Part shown: one piece after another, positions 8,947 to 18,053 of the stretch
Layout of the letters: each line of letters begins with the position of its first letter
How positions within the stretch are numbered: the first letter of the stretch is position 1
Assembly (NCBI GenBank): GCA_030526515.1
Contig: JAUNCQ010000001.1
Location: forward strand, 1-64,000
DNA: 64,000 nt
Direction of reading: 5' to 3'
Origin: Coriobacteriia bacterium
GTDB lineage: Bacteria; Actinomycetota; Coriobacteriia; Coriobacteriales; Eggerthellaceae
Program-made: the position numbers and the translations under genes
Notes under the pieces: model-generated
The model's database searches: none
Told to the model about the DNA's origin: nothing
What the model saw: only the letters and a program-made list of their open reading frames with translations

Positions 8947-10110
8947 ATGAGCACCAGCGAAAAGGCCCTCCAGCTGCACGAGGAATGGCAGGGCAAGATC
9001 GACACCACCTCCAAGGTTCGCATTAACACCCGTGAGGCCCTGGCACTGGCCTACACCCCCGGCGTTGCCGAGCCCTGCAAGGTCATTGCAGAGGATCCCG
9101 AGGCTGCCTACAAGTACACCATCAAGCAGAACACCGTTGCCGTGGTCACTGACGGCTCCGCGGTCCTGGGCCTGGGCAACATCGGCGCCCTGGCAGGCCT
9201 GCCGGTCATGGAGGGCAAGTGCGCCCTGTTCAAGGAGTTCGGCGGCGTGAACGCCTTCCCCGTGTGCCTGGACACCCAGGACGTGGATGAGATCGTGGAG
9301 ACCGTCATCCGCATGGCCCCCGTGTTCGGCGGCATCAACCTGGAGGACATCAGCGCACCCCGCTGCTTCGAGATCGAGGAGCGCCTGAACGACGCCCTGG
9401 ACATTCCCGTCTTCCACGACGACCAGCACGGTACCGCCATCGTGGTGCTCTCCGGCGTGATCAACGCCCTGCGCCTGACCGGCAAGAAGAAGGAGGAGTG
9501 CAACGTGGTGGTGAACGGCGCCGGCTCCGCTGGCATCGCCATCGCCAAGCTCATGCTGTCCTACGGCTTCAAGAACCTGATCCTGTGCGACACCCGCGGC
9601 ATCGTCTGGTCCGGCTCCGAGCGCCTGAACGACGCCAAGCGCGAGATGCTCAAGGTCACCAACCTGCAGGACAAGTCCGGCACCCTGGCCGACGCCATGG
9701 TCGGCGCTGACATCGTCATCGGCGTGTCCGCCCCCGGCGTGATCACCGAGGACATGGTGAAGTCCATGAACCAGGACGCCATCATCTTCGCCTGCGCCAA
9801 CCCCGTGCCGGAGATCTACCCCGACGTGGCCAAGGCCGCCGGCGCCCGCGTGGTCGGCACCGGTCGCTCCGACTTCCCGAACCAGGTCAACAACGTGGTC
9901 GCCTTCCCGGGCATCTTCAAGGGCGCCCTTGAGGCCCGCGCCGAGCGCATCACCAACGACATGAAGCTGGCCGCCGCCGAGGCCCTGGCCGGCCTGGTGT
10001 CCGACGAGCAGCTGTCCGAGGACTTCATCATGCCCGAGCCCTTCGACCCCCGCGCTGCCGAGGTCGTGGCCAAGGCCGTCCGCGACTGCTGGAACGCTTC
10101 CCAGGCATAG
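8947..10110 (+). CDS. Malic enzyme (NAD(P)-dependent malate dehydrogenase, decarboxylating)
   Basis: Oxidative decarboxylation of malate to pyruvate and CO2. The 387-residue length is that of the short bacterial malic enzymes without the phosphotransacetylase domain. Visible residues are Y36 (LAYTPGVAEP), K91 (LPVMEGK) as the catalytic pair, the metal-binding DDQHGTAI at 158-165, and the dinucleotide-binding NGAGSAGIA at 190-198. It is preceded by a strong TATAAT and followed after 18 bases by tmk, which has its own ribosome binding region. NAD versus NADP preference cannot be read. Its neighbours (fumarase, TSUP permease) fit C4-dicarboxylate metabolism. Confidence 0.93.
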   Translation: MSTSEKALQLHEEWQGKIDTTSKVRINTREALALAYTPGVAEPCKVIAEDPEAAYKYTIKQNTVAVVTDGSAVLGLGNIGALAGLPVMEGKCALFKEFGGVNAFPVCLDTQDVDEIVETVIRMAPVFGGINLEDISAPRCFEIEERLNDALDIPVFHDDQHGTAIVVLSGVINALRLTGKKKEECNVVVNGAGSAGIAIAKLMLSYGFKNLILCDTRGIVWSGSERLNDAKREMLKVTNLQDKSGTLADAMVGADIVIGVSAPGVITEDMVKSMNQDAIIFACANPVPEIYPDVAKAAGARVVGTGRSDFPNQVNNVVAFPGIFKGALEARAERITNDMKLAAAEALAGLVSDEQLSEDFIMPEPFDPRAAEVVAKAVRDCWNASQA

Positions 10111-10128
10111 GTCAGTAGGACGAAAGGC

Positions 10129-10881
10129 ATGGTAGACGGCACCATTCTGGAGCAGCTTGCACCCACCGAGCCCGTGGAGCGCGCCTCCGCGGGCGAAGGC
10201 GGCGTGTTCATCACCTTCGAGGGCGGCGAGGGCACCGGCAAGTCCACCCACATCCGCTTCCTGTCCGAGGCCCTGCGCAAGCGGGGGCTCGAGGTGGTGT
10301 GCGTCCGCGAGCCGGGCGGCACCTCCATCGGCGAGGAGCTGCGCCAGGTGGTCCTGAACTGCAACAACCGCAACATGGCCGACGACTGCGAGCTGCTGAT
10401 CTACGAGGCGGCTCGTGCCCAGATCGTGCAGGAGACCATCCGCCCCGCCCTTTCCCGCGGCGCGGTGGTCCTGTGCGACCGCTTCGCCGACTCCACCGTG
10501 GCCTACCAGGCCTACGGCCGCGGCCTTTCCCTGGACCTGGTCCGGGCCTGCAACCACATTGCCTGCCGCGGCCTGAAGCCGGACCGCACCATCCTGATGG
10601 TGGCGCCCGGCGGCGCGGAGCAGGGGCTCGAGCGGGCCACCCGCCGTTTCGGTGCCGACCGCCTGGAAATGGAGGACCTGAGCTTCCACGAGCGCGTGGT
10701 GGAGGGCTTCGCCCGCATCCAGGAGCAGGAGCCCGAGCGGGTGCGCAAGGTGGTGTCCGACGACCAGCGCTCCGTCACCGCCCGCGGCGTGTTCGCAGCG
10801 CTGGCGGACCTGTTCCCGTGGATGCAGGAGCTGCTGGACGACTCGTCCTCCTTCGACTCCCTGGACAGGGGACGACCGTAG
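10129..10881 (+). CDS. tmk: Thymidylate kinase
   Basis: Phosphorylates dTMP to dTDP with ATP. The P-loop is GGEGTGKST with K38, followed by the REPGGT motif and the CDRFADSTVAYQ segment that binds nucleotide and metal. The protein is 250 residues, longer than the usual 205-215, because of an N-terminal extension of about 24 residues before FITFEGGEG and a low-similarity C-terminus. The ATG follows GGACGAAAGG with tight spacing. holB begins 2 bases downstream and a PSP1 gene follows, the same tmk-holB-yaaT order known from Bacillus, so one operon is likely. Confidence 0.93.
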   Translation: MVDGTILEQLAPTEPVERASAGEGGVFITFEGGEGTGKSTHIRFLSEALRKRGLEVVCVREPGGTSIGEELRQVVLNCNNRNMADDCELLIYEAARAQIVQETIRPALSRGAVVLCDRFADSTVAYQAYGRGLSLDLVRACNHIACRGLKPDRTILMVAPGGAEQGLERATRRFGADRLEMEDLSFHERVVEGFARIQEQEPERVRKVVSDDQRSVTARGVFAALADLFPWMQELLDDSSSFDSLDRGRP

Positions 10882-10883
10882 CC

Positions 10884-12026
10884 ATGGCGAACCTGCTCAG
10901 CACCATAACCGGCCAGCCCAAGGTCCGCGACTACCTGCGCACCCTCGTGAGCTCGGGCGCGGTCAGCCACGCGTACCTGTTTTGCGGCCCCACCGGCTCC
11001 GGCAAGCTGGCCGCAGCCTACGCGCTGGCCCAGACCCAGGTCTGCGAGCAGGGCGGCTGCGGTGAGTGCGATGCCTGCCGCCGCGTGGCGCGGCATACCC
11101 ACCCGGACGTGCACGTGTACCGGCCGGCGGGTGCGGCGGGCTACCTGGTGGAGCAGGTCCGCGAGCTGGTGGCGGACGTGAGCCTGGCTCCCATCCAGGC
11201 CAAGCGCAAGGTGTACGTGTTGGACCAGGTGGACCAGCTGGGCACCAGCGCGGCCAACGCCTTCCTGAAGACGCTGGAGGAGCCGCCGGCGGGAACGCTG
11301 CTGATCCTGCTGGCACGCACCCGGGAAAGCGTTCTTCCCACCATCCTGTCCCGCTGCCAGGTGGTGCCCTTCCGGCACGTGCCCGCGGCGGAGGCGGCGG
11401 GAATCGTGGCCCAGCGCGCGGGGGTGGGCGCCGACCAGGCGGCCATCGCGCTGCAGGCGTGCCAGGGCTCCATCGACCGCGCGGTGGAGTTCTGTCAGTC
11501 CTCCGAGCAGCGGGAGCTGCGCCAGAAGGTGCTGTCCACCCTGGCCCGCATCCGCCGGGCGGACGACTGGGACCTGCTCCAGGCGGCCTCCGAGCTGACC
11601 CTGGCGGCCAAGGCGCCGCTGGCGGACATGGAGGCGCGCATGGAGGCGCAGATGGAGGAGAACGCGGACTTCCTGGCAAAGTCCGCTCTGCGTCAGATCA
11701 AGGACCAGAACAAGCGCCAGCTTTCGGCCCGCGCGGCCGAATGCCTGCGCCAGGTGAGCGGCGTGGTCCGCTCCTGGCTGCGGGACTGCATGATGATCTG
11801 CGCGGGGAGCCCGCAGCTGGTCGTCAACAAGGACGCCCTGGGCGCCCTGCAAGACAGCGCGGCGGCAACCACGGAGGCACGCTGCGCCGCGGCGTGCGCC
11901 TGCGTCGACCGCTGCGAACAGGCATGGGCCTGCAATGTATCCCCTCAGACGTGCCTGGAGGCGCTTCTGATTGACATAAGGACGGTGCTGTATGACCCGG
12001 ATCGCTCCGGTAAACCTGCCCTATAA
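10884..12026 (+). CDS. holB: DNA polymerase III delta prime subunit
   Basis: The 380-residue clamp-loader subunit. It has the AAA+ core with GPTGSGK (K41), a Cys4-type zinc module (CEQGGCGECDACRR, about residues 55-68), the LEEPPAGTLLILLA segment and the LSRCQVVPF arginine-finger motif. The ATG was chosen because homology begins at MANLLSTITGQPKV; upstream in the same frame is only antisense-like sequence inside tmk. The gene overlaps the next one by 35 bases, strongly implying co-translation. The role in loading the sliding clamp is inferred from family knowledge. Confidence 0.9.
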   Translation: MANLLSTITGQPKVRDYLRTLVSSGAVSHAYLFCGPTGSGKLAAAYALAQTQVCEQGGCGECDACRRVARHTHPDVHVYRPAGAAGYLVEQVRELVADVSLAPIQAKRKVYVLDQVDQLGTSAANAFLKTLEEPPAGTLLILLARTRESVLPTILSRCQVVPFRHVPAAEAAGIVAQRAGVGADQAAIALQACQGSIDRAVEFCQSSEQRELRQKVLSTLARIRRADDWDLLQAASELTLAAKAPLADMEARMEAQMEENADFLAKSALRQIKDQNKRQLSARAAECLRQVSGVVRSWLRDCMMICAGSPQLVVNKDALGALQDSAAATTEARCAAACACVDRCEQAWACNVSPQTCLEALLIDIRTVLYDPDRSGKPAL

Positions 12027-13602
12027 CCCCAAGACCCTGTGGTTCGATGCCCGCGACCTCGAGCTGGCCGAAGGCGACCACGTGGTGGTCCTGACCGCCC
12101 GCGGCCTCGAGTACGGCCGCCTGTCGGGCTCCGTGTTCCAGGCCAGCCCCGAGCAGCTGAGTCGCTTGAAGAGCTCCCTGAAGCCGGTGAAGCGAAAGGC
12201 CACGGAGGAAGACGACCAGCACGCTGCCGAGATGGAGCGCCTGAGCCGCGAGGCCCTGCCGCTGTTCAAGGAGATGGCGGCCGAGTCCGAGGTGGACATG
12301 CGCCCGGTGTCCGTCGAGTACCTGTTCGACGGCGACAAGGCCATCTTCTACTTCGAGGCCGAGGACCGCGTGGACTTCCGCGAGCTGGTGCGCAAGCTGG
12401 CCGCCGAGCTGCACGTGCGTATCGACATGCGCCAGATCGGCGTCCGCGACGAGGCCCGCATGGTCGGCGGCATCGGTCACTGCGGCCAGCAGCTGTGCTG
12501 CGCCCGCCTGGGCGGCGAGTTCTGCCCGGTGTCCATTCGCATGGCCAAGGAGCAGGACCTTTCCCTGAACCCCCAGAAGATCAGCGGCGTGTGCGGCCGC
12601 CTCATGTGCTGCCTGCGCTACGAGTACGACGCCTACAAGGACTTCAAGAGCCGTGCCCCCAAGCAGAACGGCACCGTCCAGACGCCGGCGGGCCCGGCCA
12701 AGGTCGTGGACCTGGACATGCCCCGCGAGATCGTGTCCCTTCGCGTGACCGTGAACGACAAGCCCAAGGTCGTGAAGGTGCCCCTGGCTGACTTCGACCC
12801 GCCGCAGGAGGAGGGCACCCGCCCCAAGACCGTGGGCGAGGAAGCCTGGCAGCGCGCCACCGAGCCGGAGGAGTCCAAGCTCAACTTCGACATCTCCTTC
12901 ATGACCAGCCAGTTCACCGGCTCCGACAAGCTGGGCGCGGCCAAGGCCGTGCGCCGCAACAACGCCAACGTGAAGAACGCCACGGGCAGCATGTCCATGG
13001 ACGGTACCCCTGCAAGCGGACGAAAGCGCCGCTCCCGCGGTGGTCGCGGCCAGCAGGCCGCGGCAGCCTCCGCAACGCCGCCGGAGCACAAGCAGCGCCG
13101 CCGCCGCTCCACCCGCATCTCCGCCGAGGGCTCCATGGCCGAGGCCGTGGTGGATGAGTCCCTGGCAGCCAAGCACCGCAAGCCCATGGAGTTCGCCAAC
13201 GGCGAAGCCGGGGCCAAGGACGCCGCCAAGCCCAAGAAGGAATCCTCCAGCTCCCGCAGGCGCCGTCGTCGCCGTCGCGGCGGGGGAGGCTCCGGGGCGG
13301 AGGGCGCCAACGCAGCGGCCGCTTCGCCCAACGCGGAAGCAAAGGGCGGCAGGTCCCGTTCCTGCCAGCAGGCCGAGCGCAAGGACGCCAAGGCGGCCCG
13401 TCCCGGCCAGCGCTCCTCCGGCCTGCGCAACGGCGCCGGCTCCGGCGCGGCTGCGGGCAACGCGGCCGGCAAGCAGGAGGGCGCTCCCAAGGAGGGGTCG
13501 TCGTCCGGGCGCCGCAGGCGTCGTCGTCGCGGCGGCTCCGGCAAGCCTGGTTCCGGCGCAGGCGCCAACGGGGGAGGCCAGGTGAAGCCCAATGCGGATT
13601 AA
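11992..13602 (+). CDS. PSP1 domain protein (RicT/YaaT-like)
   Basis: The first 280 residues are a PSP1/YaaT protein, as in the Bacillus RicT subunit of the Y-complex that promotes RNA processing and carries Fe-S clusters. Conserved cysteines are in GHCGQQLCCARLGGEFCPVS and VCGRLMCCLRYEY. The remaining 250 residues are an unusual low-complexity, very basic tail with several Arg blocks (RRRRRRR and RRRRRRR-GG near the end) separated by Ala/Gly/Ser stretches, likely disordered and RNA-binding. Bacillus YaaT is about 275 residues, so the tail is an addition. It sits in the tmk-holB-yaaT order and overlaps pncB by 11 bases. Confidence 0.88.
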   Translation: MTRIAPVNLPYNPKTLWFDARDLELAEGDHVVVLTARGLEYGRLSGSVFQASPEQLSRLKSSLKPVKRKATEEDDQHAAEMERLSREALPLFKEMAAESEVDMRPVSVEYLFDGDKAIFYFEAEDRVDFRELVRKLAAELHVRIDMRQIGVRDEARMVGGIGHCGQQLCCARLGGEFCPVSIRMAKEQDLSLNPQKISGVCGRLMCCLRYEYDAYKDFKSRAPKQNGTVQTPAGPAKVVDLDMPREIVSLRVTVNDKPKVVKVPLADFDPPQEEGTRPKTVGEEAWQRATEPEESKLNFDISFMTSQFTGSDKLGAAKAVRRNNANVKNATGSMSMDGTPASGRKRRSRGGRGQQAAAASATPPEHKQRRRRSTRISAEGSMAEAVVDESLAAKHRKPMEFANGEAGAKDAAKPKKESSSSRRRRRRRRGGGGSGAEGANAAAASPNAEAKGGRSRSCQQAERKDAKAARPGQRSSGLRNGAGSGAAAGNAAGKQEGAPKEGSSSGRRRRRRRGGSGKPGSGAGANGGGQVKPNAD

Positions 13603-15043
13603 CCAGCCCCTGCTGAACGACCTGTACCAGCTGACCATGGCCCAGGGCTACTGGGAGCACGGCAAGCTGGACACCCAGGCCTGCTTCCACATGTACTTCA
13701 GGGACTATCCCTTCAAGGGCGGCTATGCCGTTGCCTGCGGCATGGCGCAGCTGGCTGAGCTGGTGGAGGGCTTCGCCTTCGACGATGACGACATTGCCTA
13801 CCTGGCCGAGCTGCCCGCCCCGGGCGGCGGCCTGCTGTTCAAGCCGGAGTTCCTGGAGTACCTGCGCACCATGGAGATGGAGGTCACCATCGATGCCGTG
13901 CCGGAGGGCACCATCGTGTTCCCCCGGGAGCCCATGATCCGCGTGACCGGCCCCATCATGCAGTGCCAGCTGCTGGAGACCCCGCTGCTGAACTGCGTGA
14001 GCTTCCAGACGCTGCTGGCCACCAAGGCGGCCCGCGTCTGCGCTGCGGCCCAGGGGCCCGTGGCCGAGTTCGGCTTGCGTCGTGCCCAGGGCGCCGTGGG
14101 CGGCGTGTGGGCAAGCCGCGCGGCGGTGGTGGGCGGCTGCTCCAGCACCTCCAACACCCTGGCCGGCAAGGAGTTCGGCCTGCCCGTTTCCGGCACCCAT
14201 GCCCACTCCTGGGTCATGAGCTTCCCGGACGAGCTGACGGCCTTCCGCGCCTATGCCGAGTCCTTCCCGCACAACTGCATCCTGCTGGTGGACACCTACG
14301 ACGTGGAGCAGGGCGTGCGCAACGCCATCACCGTGGGCCTGGAGATGCGCCAGCGCGGCCAGCGCCTGATGGGCGTGCGCATTGACTCCGGCGACCTGGC
14401 CTGGCTTGCCAAGATGGCCCGTGCCATGCTGGACGAAGCCGGCCTGACCGACTGCGGCGTGGTGCTGTCCAACGACCTGGACGAGTTCACCATCAAGTCC
14501 ATCCGCGACCAGGGCGCGCCGGTCATGAGCTGGGGCGTGGGCACCAAGCTGGCCACGGCCTTCGACCAGCCCACCCTGGGTGGCGTCTACAAGCTTTCCG
14601 CCACCCGCCAGCCCGGCGGGGAATGGGTGGACAGCCTGAAGATCAGCGGCACCCTGGCCAAGCTGACCATCCCCGGCGTGCTGGACGTGCGCCGTTACTA
14701 CCACGAGTCCGGCAAGCTGGCGGGCGATATGATCTTCGACTGCAACGCCCCCGTGGGCGAAGGCCAGGTCATCGTGGACCCCTGCGACGACCTGCGCCAG
14801 AAGAAGCTGGCCGGCCTGCGCTACCGCACCCTGCTGGAACCCCTGGCCCAGGACGGAAAGGTGGTCTTGCCGCCGGAGTACCGCGACGCCATGGCGGCTC
14901 AGGAGCGCACCCGCGCCGGTCTGGAGGAGCTGGACGAGTCCCAGAAGCGCATGTTCAATCCCCATACCTATCCGGTGGGAATGGAGTCGGGCCTGAACGA
15001 CCGCAGGCGCGTCCTGGTCCGCAAGCTCAAGGGAATCGAGTAA
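13592..15043 (+). CDS. pncB: Nicotinate phosphoribosyltransferase
   Basis: Converts nicotinate and PRPP to nicotinate mononucleotide in NAD salvage. The 483-residue protein begins with the family N-terminus LLNDLYQLTMAQGYW and shows the FGLRRAQG segment, the GTHAHSWVMSF motif with the catalytic-region histidine, and GVRIDSGDLAWLAK. The ATG follows AGGTGA by 6 bases and overlaps the end of the PSP1 gene. No other NAD-salvage gene is in view. Confidence 0.93.
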   Translation: MRINQPLLNDLYQLTMAQGYWEHGKLDTQACFHMYFRDYPFKGGYAVACGMAQLAELVEGFAFDDDDIAYLAELPAPGGGLLFKPEFLEYLRTMEMEVTIDAVPEGTIVFPREPMIRVTGPIMQCQLLETPLLNCVSFQTLLATKAARVCAAAQGPVAEFGLRRAQGAVGGVWASRAAVVGGCSSTSNTLAGKEFGLPVSGTHAHSWVMSFPDELTAFRAYAESFPHNCILLVDTYDVEQGVRNAITVGLEMRQRGQRLMGVRIDSGDLAWLAKMARAMLDEAGLTDCGVVLSNDLDEFTIKSIRDQGAPVMSWGVGTKLATAFDQPTLGGVYKLSATRQPGGEWVDSLKISGTLAKLTIPGVLDVRRYYHESGKLAGDMIFDCNAPVGEGQVIVDPCDDLRQKKLAGLRYRTLLEPLAQDGKVVLPPEYRDAMAAQERTRAGLEELDESQKRMFNPHTYPVGMESGLNDRRRVLVRKLKGIE

Positions 15044-15087
15044 CCCTATACGAAGAGGACGAAATATAAGAAAGAAGGCGTACTTCC

Positions 15088-15996
15088 TTGATTCGAGTCA
15101 TCACGGACTCGACCTCGTCCATCTCGGCCCAGCGGGCCGAGGAGCTGGGCGTTCAGGTCGTGTCCCTGTTCGTAAACCATAACGGCGTTGAGTACCAGGA
15201 CGCTACCATGGACCTGGATGCTTTCTACGCCGAAATCCACACCATGCTGGACAACATCCCCCGTTCCAGCCAGCCGTCCCAGCTGGCCCTGGAGACGGTG
15301 TTCGAAGACGCTGCCAAGGCGGGCGACCAGGTCCTGGGCCTGTTCATGAGCAGCGGTCTTTCCGGTACCTTCGAAGGCGCCCTTCGTGCTGCCCGCAGCG
15401 TGAAGGCCCGCAACGCGGACTTCACTTTCGCCCTGGTGGATACCCAGAGCTGCGGCTACGACGAGGGTTGGCCGGTGGAAGCCGGCGCCACGGCCCGCAA
15501 CAACGGCGCCTCCTTGGAGGAATGCGTGGACGCGGTGGTCCGCAGCGTCGAGTCCACCCGCTTCCTGTTCTGCCCCGAGTCTCTGACCTTCCTGCAGAAG
15601 GGCGGCCGCATAGGCCGTGCCTCCGCGCTGCTGGGCAACCTGATCAAGCTGACCCCGGTGCTGACCGTCCGCGACGGCACGGTTCTGACGGCGGCCAAGG
15701 TGCGCACCCAGAAGAAGGCCATGGACGCCATCTTGGACCTGATGCAGGCCGATGCCCAGGCCCATGGCCTGAGGAACATCAAGGCCCATTACATCGGCGA
15801 CAAGACGCCGGCGGTCAAATGGGCGGAAAAGAAGATCGGCCCGCTGGTGGGTCATGACGTGGACGTGGTCCCCGTGAGCCCCGTGGTGGGCCTGCACGTG
15901 GGCCCGGCCGTGGGCATTGCCTACGAATGCGACGAGCCCATTGAGGGAAAAATGGTGGAAGCCCAGGTCCCCGTGGTTTTTTCCGCCAGCTGTTAG
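15088..15996 (+). CDS. DegV family fatty-acid-binding protein (first copy)
   Basis: DegV/FakB-type proteins bind a fatty acid between two domains and present it to the FakA kinase. The 302-residue protein starts with VITDSTSSIS and has the SSGLSGTFEGA, VDTQSCG and FLQKGGRIGRASALLG motifs of the family. Initiation appears to be at TTG, 8-9 bases after AGAAGG, because the family N-terminus begins exactly there. A second DegV gene follows 59 bases downstream. No fakA is visible in the window. Confidence 0.88.
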   Translation: MIRVITDSTSSISAQRAEELGVQVVSLFVNHNGVEYQDATMDLDAFYAEIHTMLDNIPRSSQPSQLALETVFEDAAKAGDQVLGLFMSSGLSGTFEGALRAARSVKARNADFTFALVDTQSCGYDEGWPVEAGATARNNGASLEECVDAVVRSVESTRFLFCPESLTFLQKGGRIGRASALLGNLIKLTPVLTVRDGTVLTAAKVRTQKKAMDAILDLMQADAQAHGLRNIKAHYIGDKTPAVKWAEKKIGPLVGHDVDVVPVSPVVGLHVGPAVGIAYECDEPIEGKMVEAQVPVVFSASC

Positions 15997-16055
15997 ATAC
16001 AATTCAATCAACCCCGGCGGGAACGTACCCGCCGCCGTAGAAGAAGAGGAGACCG

Positions 16056-16988
16056 ATGAGCCGACGCTGCAACCTGATCTTGGATTCATGCTGCGACCTT
16101 CCGTATCGCATCATCGATCATGAGGGAATGAGCTTCATTCCGTTCCCGTACGTCATGTCCGACGGCGACCATCTGGACGATATGTACCAGAGCATCACCC
16201 CGGAGCAGTTCTACGGGAAGCTGCGGGCGGGCGAAGCGTCCTCCACGTCGCAGATTTCCCTGCCCACGCTCATGGAGCTGTTCGAGGACGCCGCCAAGAA
16301 GGGCGAGCCCACCGTGTACCTGTGCTTTTCGTCCAACATGAGCGGATCCTACGACGTGGCCTGCATGGCCGTGGACAACGTCAAGCAGTCCTACCCGGAC
16401 GCCGAGCTGTACGTGGCCGACTCCGGCCTGGCATCCTTCGCCGAGGGCTTGCTGGCCCATGAGGCCATCCGCCAATGGAACAACGGCCTGACCGCTCGCG
16501 AGCTGAAGGACTGGGCGGAGGAGGCCCGCTACTACGTGAACTGCCGCTTCGTGGTGGAGGACCTGGAGGCCCTGGCCCGCGGCGGCCGCCTGCCGGCCGT
16601 GGGTGCCTACCTGGGCTCCAAGCTGGACATCAAGCCGCTGGTGTCCTTCGACCAGGAGGGCAAGCTGACCCTGGTGGGCGTGGTGCGCGGCCGCAAGAAG
16701 GCCATGAAGCAGATGGTGGAGTTCTTCCAGAAGAACTTCGACCCCAGCCAGGGCGAGCACACCTGCGTCATCGGCCATGCCGACTGCGCCGACGACCTGC
16801 AGAAGCTGCGCGAAAAGCTGGAGGGCACCGAAAACGGCGACCAGGCCCAGTTCATCGAGGGCGTGGTGGGTCCGGTCATCGGCTCCCACGTTGGCCCCGG
16901 CATGATGGCCGTGTGCTTCTGGGGCCCCGACCGCCGCAGCAGCGTGTCCCTGACCGACCGCATCGCCCGTCGCGTGAAGAGCGAATAG
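16056..16988 (+). CDS. DegV family fatty-acid-binding protein (second copy)
   Basis: A 310-residue relative of the preceding DegV protein with LILDSCCDLPYRII at the N-terminus, CFSSNMSGSYDVA, VADSGLAS and ALARGGRLPAVGAYLGSKL. The tandem arrangement suggests binding proteins with different fatty-acid preferences, as known for FakB1 and FakB2. It is followed after 9 bases by the dehydrogenase-like gene and probably shares its transcript. The ATG is preceded by AAGAGGAG. Confidence 0.88.
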   Translation: MSRRCNLILDSCCDLPYRIIDHEGMSFIPFPYVMSDGDHLDDMYQSITPEQFYGKLRAGEASSTSQISLPTLMELFEDAAKKGEPTVYLCFSSNMSGSYDVACMAVDNVKQSYPDAELYVADSGLASFAEGLLAHEAIRQWNNGLTARELKDWAEEARYYVNCRFVVEDLEALARGGRLPAVGAYLGSKLDIKPLVSFDQEGKLTLVGVVRGRKKAMKQMVEFFQKNFDPSQGEHTCVIGHADCADDLQKLREKLEGTENGDQAQFIEGVVGPVIGSHVGPGMMAVCFWGPDRRSSVSLTDRIARRVKSE

Positions 16989-16997
16989 GGGGCAGAC

Positions 16998-18050
16998 GTG
17001 GCACAGGGATTCTTCTATTCCGGATATGACTTCTTCGGCGACCTGGTCGCCGAGCGCCTGGCCCCCGCGGGCTGGGAGCGCACCGACGACGTGGCCGGCG
17101 CCAAGCTGGTGGTCACCTACTGCCAGGGCCTGCAGGCCCATGAGGACGCCTACTACGAGGAGGGCGGCATCATGACCGCCATCCGCCCGGGCACCCTGCT
17201 GGTGGACCTGACCCCGACTTCGCCCCGCATGGCCCGTGACCTGGCGGTCATTGCCAAGAGCAGCGGCGTGGTTGCCGTGGAGGCGCCCCTGGTGGTGGCC
17301 GACCCGGCTGCCAAGGAGCCTTTCGTCCACCGTGGCCTTGCGTGCTTCGCAGCGGGCGAAAAGGACGCCCTGGAGCAGACCCGCCCGGTGCTGGACCTGC
17401 TGGTGGGCACCGTGTACCAGGCTGGCTCCGAGCCCGGCTCCGCCTGCCTGGCCCGCGCCACCTACACCGTGCAGTCCACGGCTCAGATCGTGGCCATGGC
17501 CGAGGCCCACGCCTTGGTCCAGGGCGTGGTGGAGCAGCTGGGCTCCTCCGTTTCCCCGCAGGGGACCGCGGGCGCCATCACCCCGCTGGGCACCGCGGTG
17601 TCCAATGCCATCGCCGATGAGCGCTTCAGCAACGGCTACACCGTCCAGATGCTGGCCACCGAGGTGGCCGCTGCCCTGGACGCCGCCGAGGAGGGCGGCG
17701 TGGTGCTGCCCCTGATGGAGTCCTGCCTGCAGGTGCTGGAGCTGCTGGTGCTGGCCGACGCCGGCTCCATGAGCCCGGCGGCGGTATCGCTGGTGTACGC
17801 GGAGCAGGAGGTTGCCGCCAAGCACGGCGTTGACTGGAACGCTGCCGAGCGCGCCCTGTCCGAAAAGGGCGGCTGCGGCTGCGGCCACGACGACTGCGAC
17901 TGCGACGGCGACTGCGGCGACGACTGCACCTGCGACCACCATGGCCGTGGCGCCGACGATGACGACGAGGACGATGACGACTCGCCGTTCCGCAACGACT
18001 ACGACGGCTGGGACACCCTGCGCTTCGACGATGACGACGACTGGAACTAG
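16998..18050 (+). CDS. Hydroxyisobutyrate dehydrogenase-like protein with Cys/Asp-rich tail
   Basis: Residues 1-285 resemble NAD-binding beta-hydroxyacid dehydrogenases: a segment like LVVTYCQGLQAHEDAYY, then GTLLVDLTPTSP and VEAPLVVADPAAK where the family has its substrate and dinucleotide elements. The usual GxGxxG at the N-terminus is not evident (GFFYSGYDFFGDL), so cofactor binding may be altered. The last 65 residues are peculiar: GGCGCGHDDCDCDGDCGDDC followed by CDHH and long Asp/Glu runs, ending in aromatic-acidic repeats. This tail looks metal-binding and acidic. The start is GTG at 16998 after AGGGGGC. The enzymatic function is not certain, and an inactive metal-handling relative is possible. 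Confidence 0.7.
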   Translation: MAQGFFYSGYDFFGDLVAERLAPAGWERTDDVAGAKLVVTYCQGLQAHEDAYYEEGGIMTAIRPGTLLVDLTPTSPRMARDLAVIAKSSGVVAVEAPLVVADPAAKEPFVHRGLACFAAGEKDALEQTRPVLDLLVGTVYQAGSEPGSACLARATYTVQSTAQIVAMAEAHALVQGVVEQLGSSVSPQGTAGAITPLGTAVSNAIADERFSNGYTVQMLATEVAAALDAAEEGGVVLPLMESCLQVLELLVLADAGSMSPAAVSLVYAEQEVAAKHGVDWNAAERALSEKGGCGCGHDDCDCDGDCGDDCTCDHHGRGADDDDEDDDDSPFRNDYDGWDTLRFDDDDDWN

Positions 18051-18053
18051 GGC

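Noticed and set aside
13592-13602. Separate gene for the basic tail of the PSP1 protein
   Set aside because: The frame is continuous and composition changes gradually; no internal start with a ribosome binding site is convincing.
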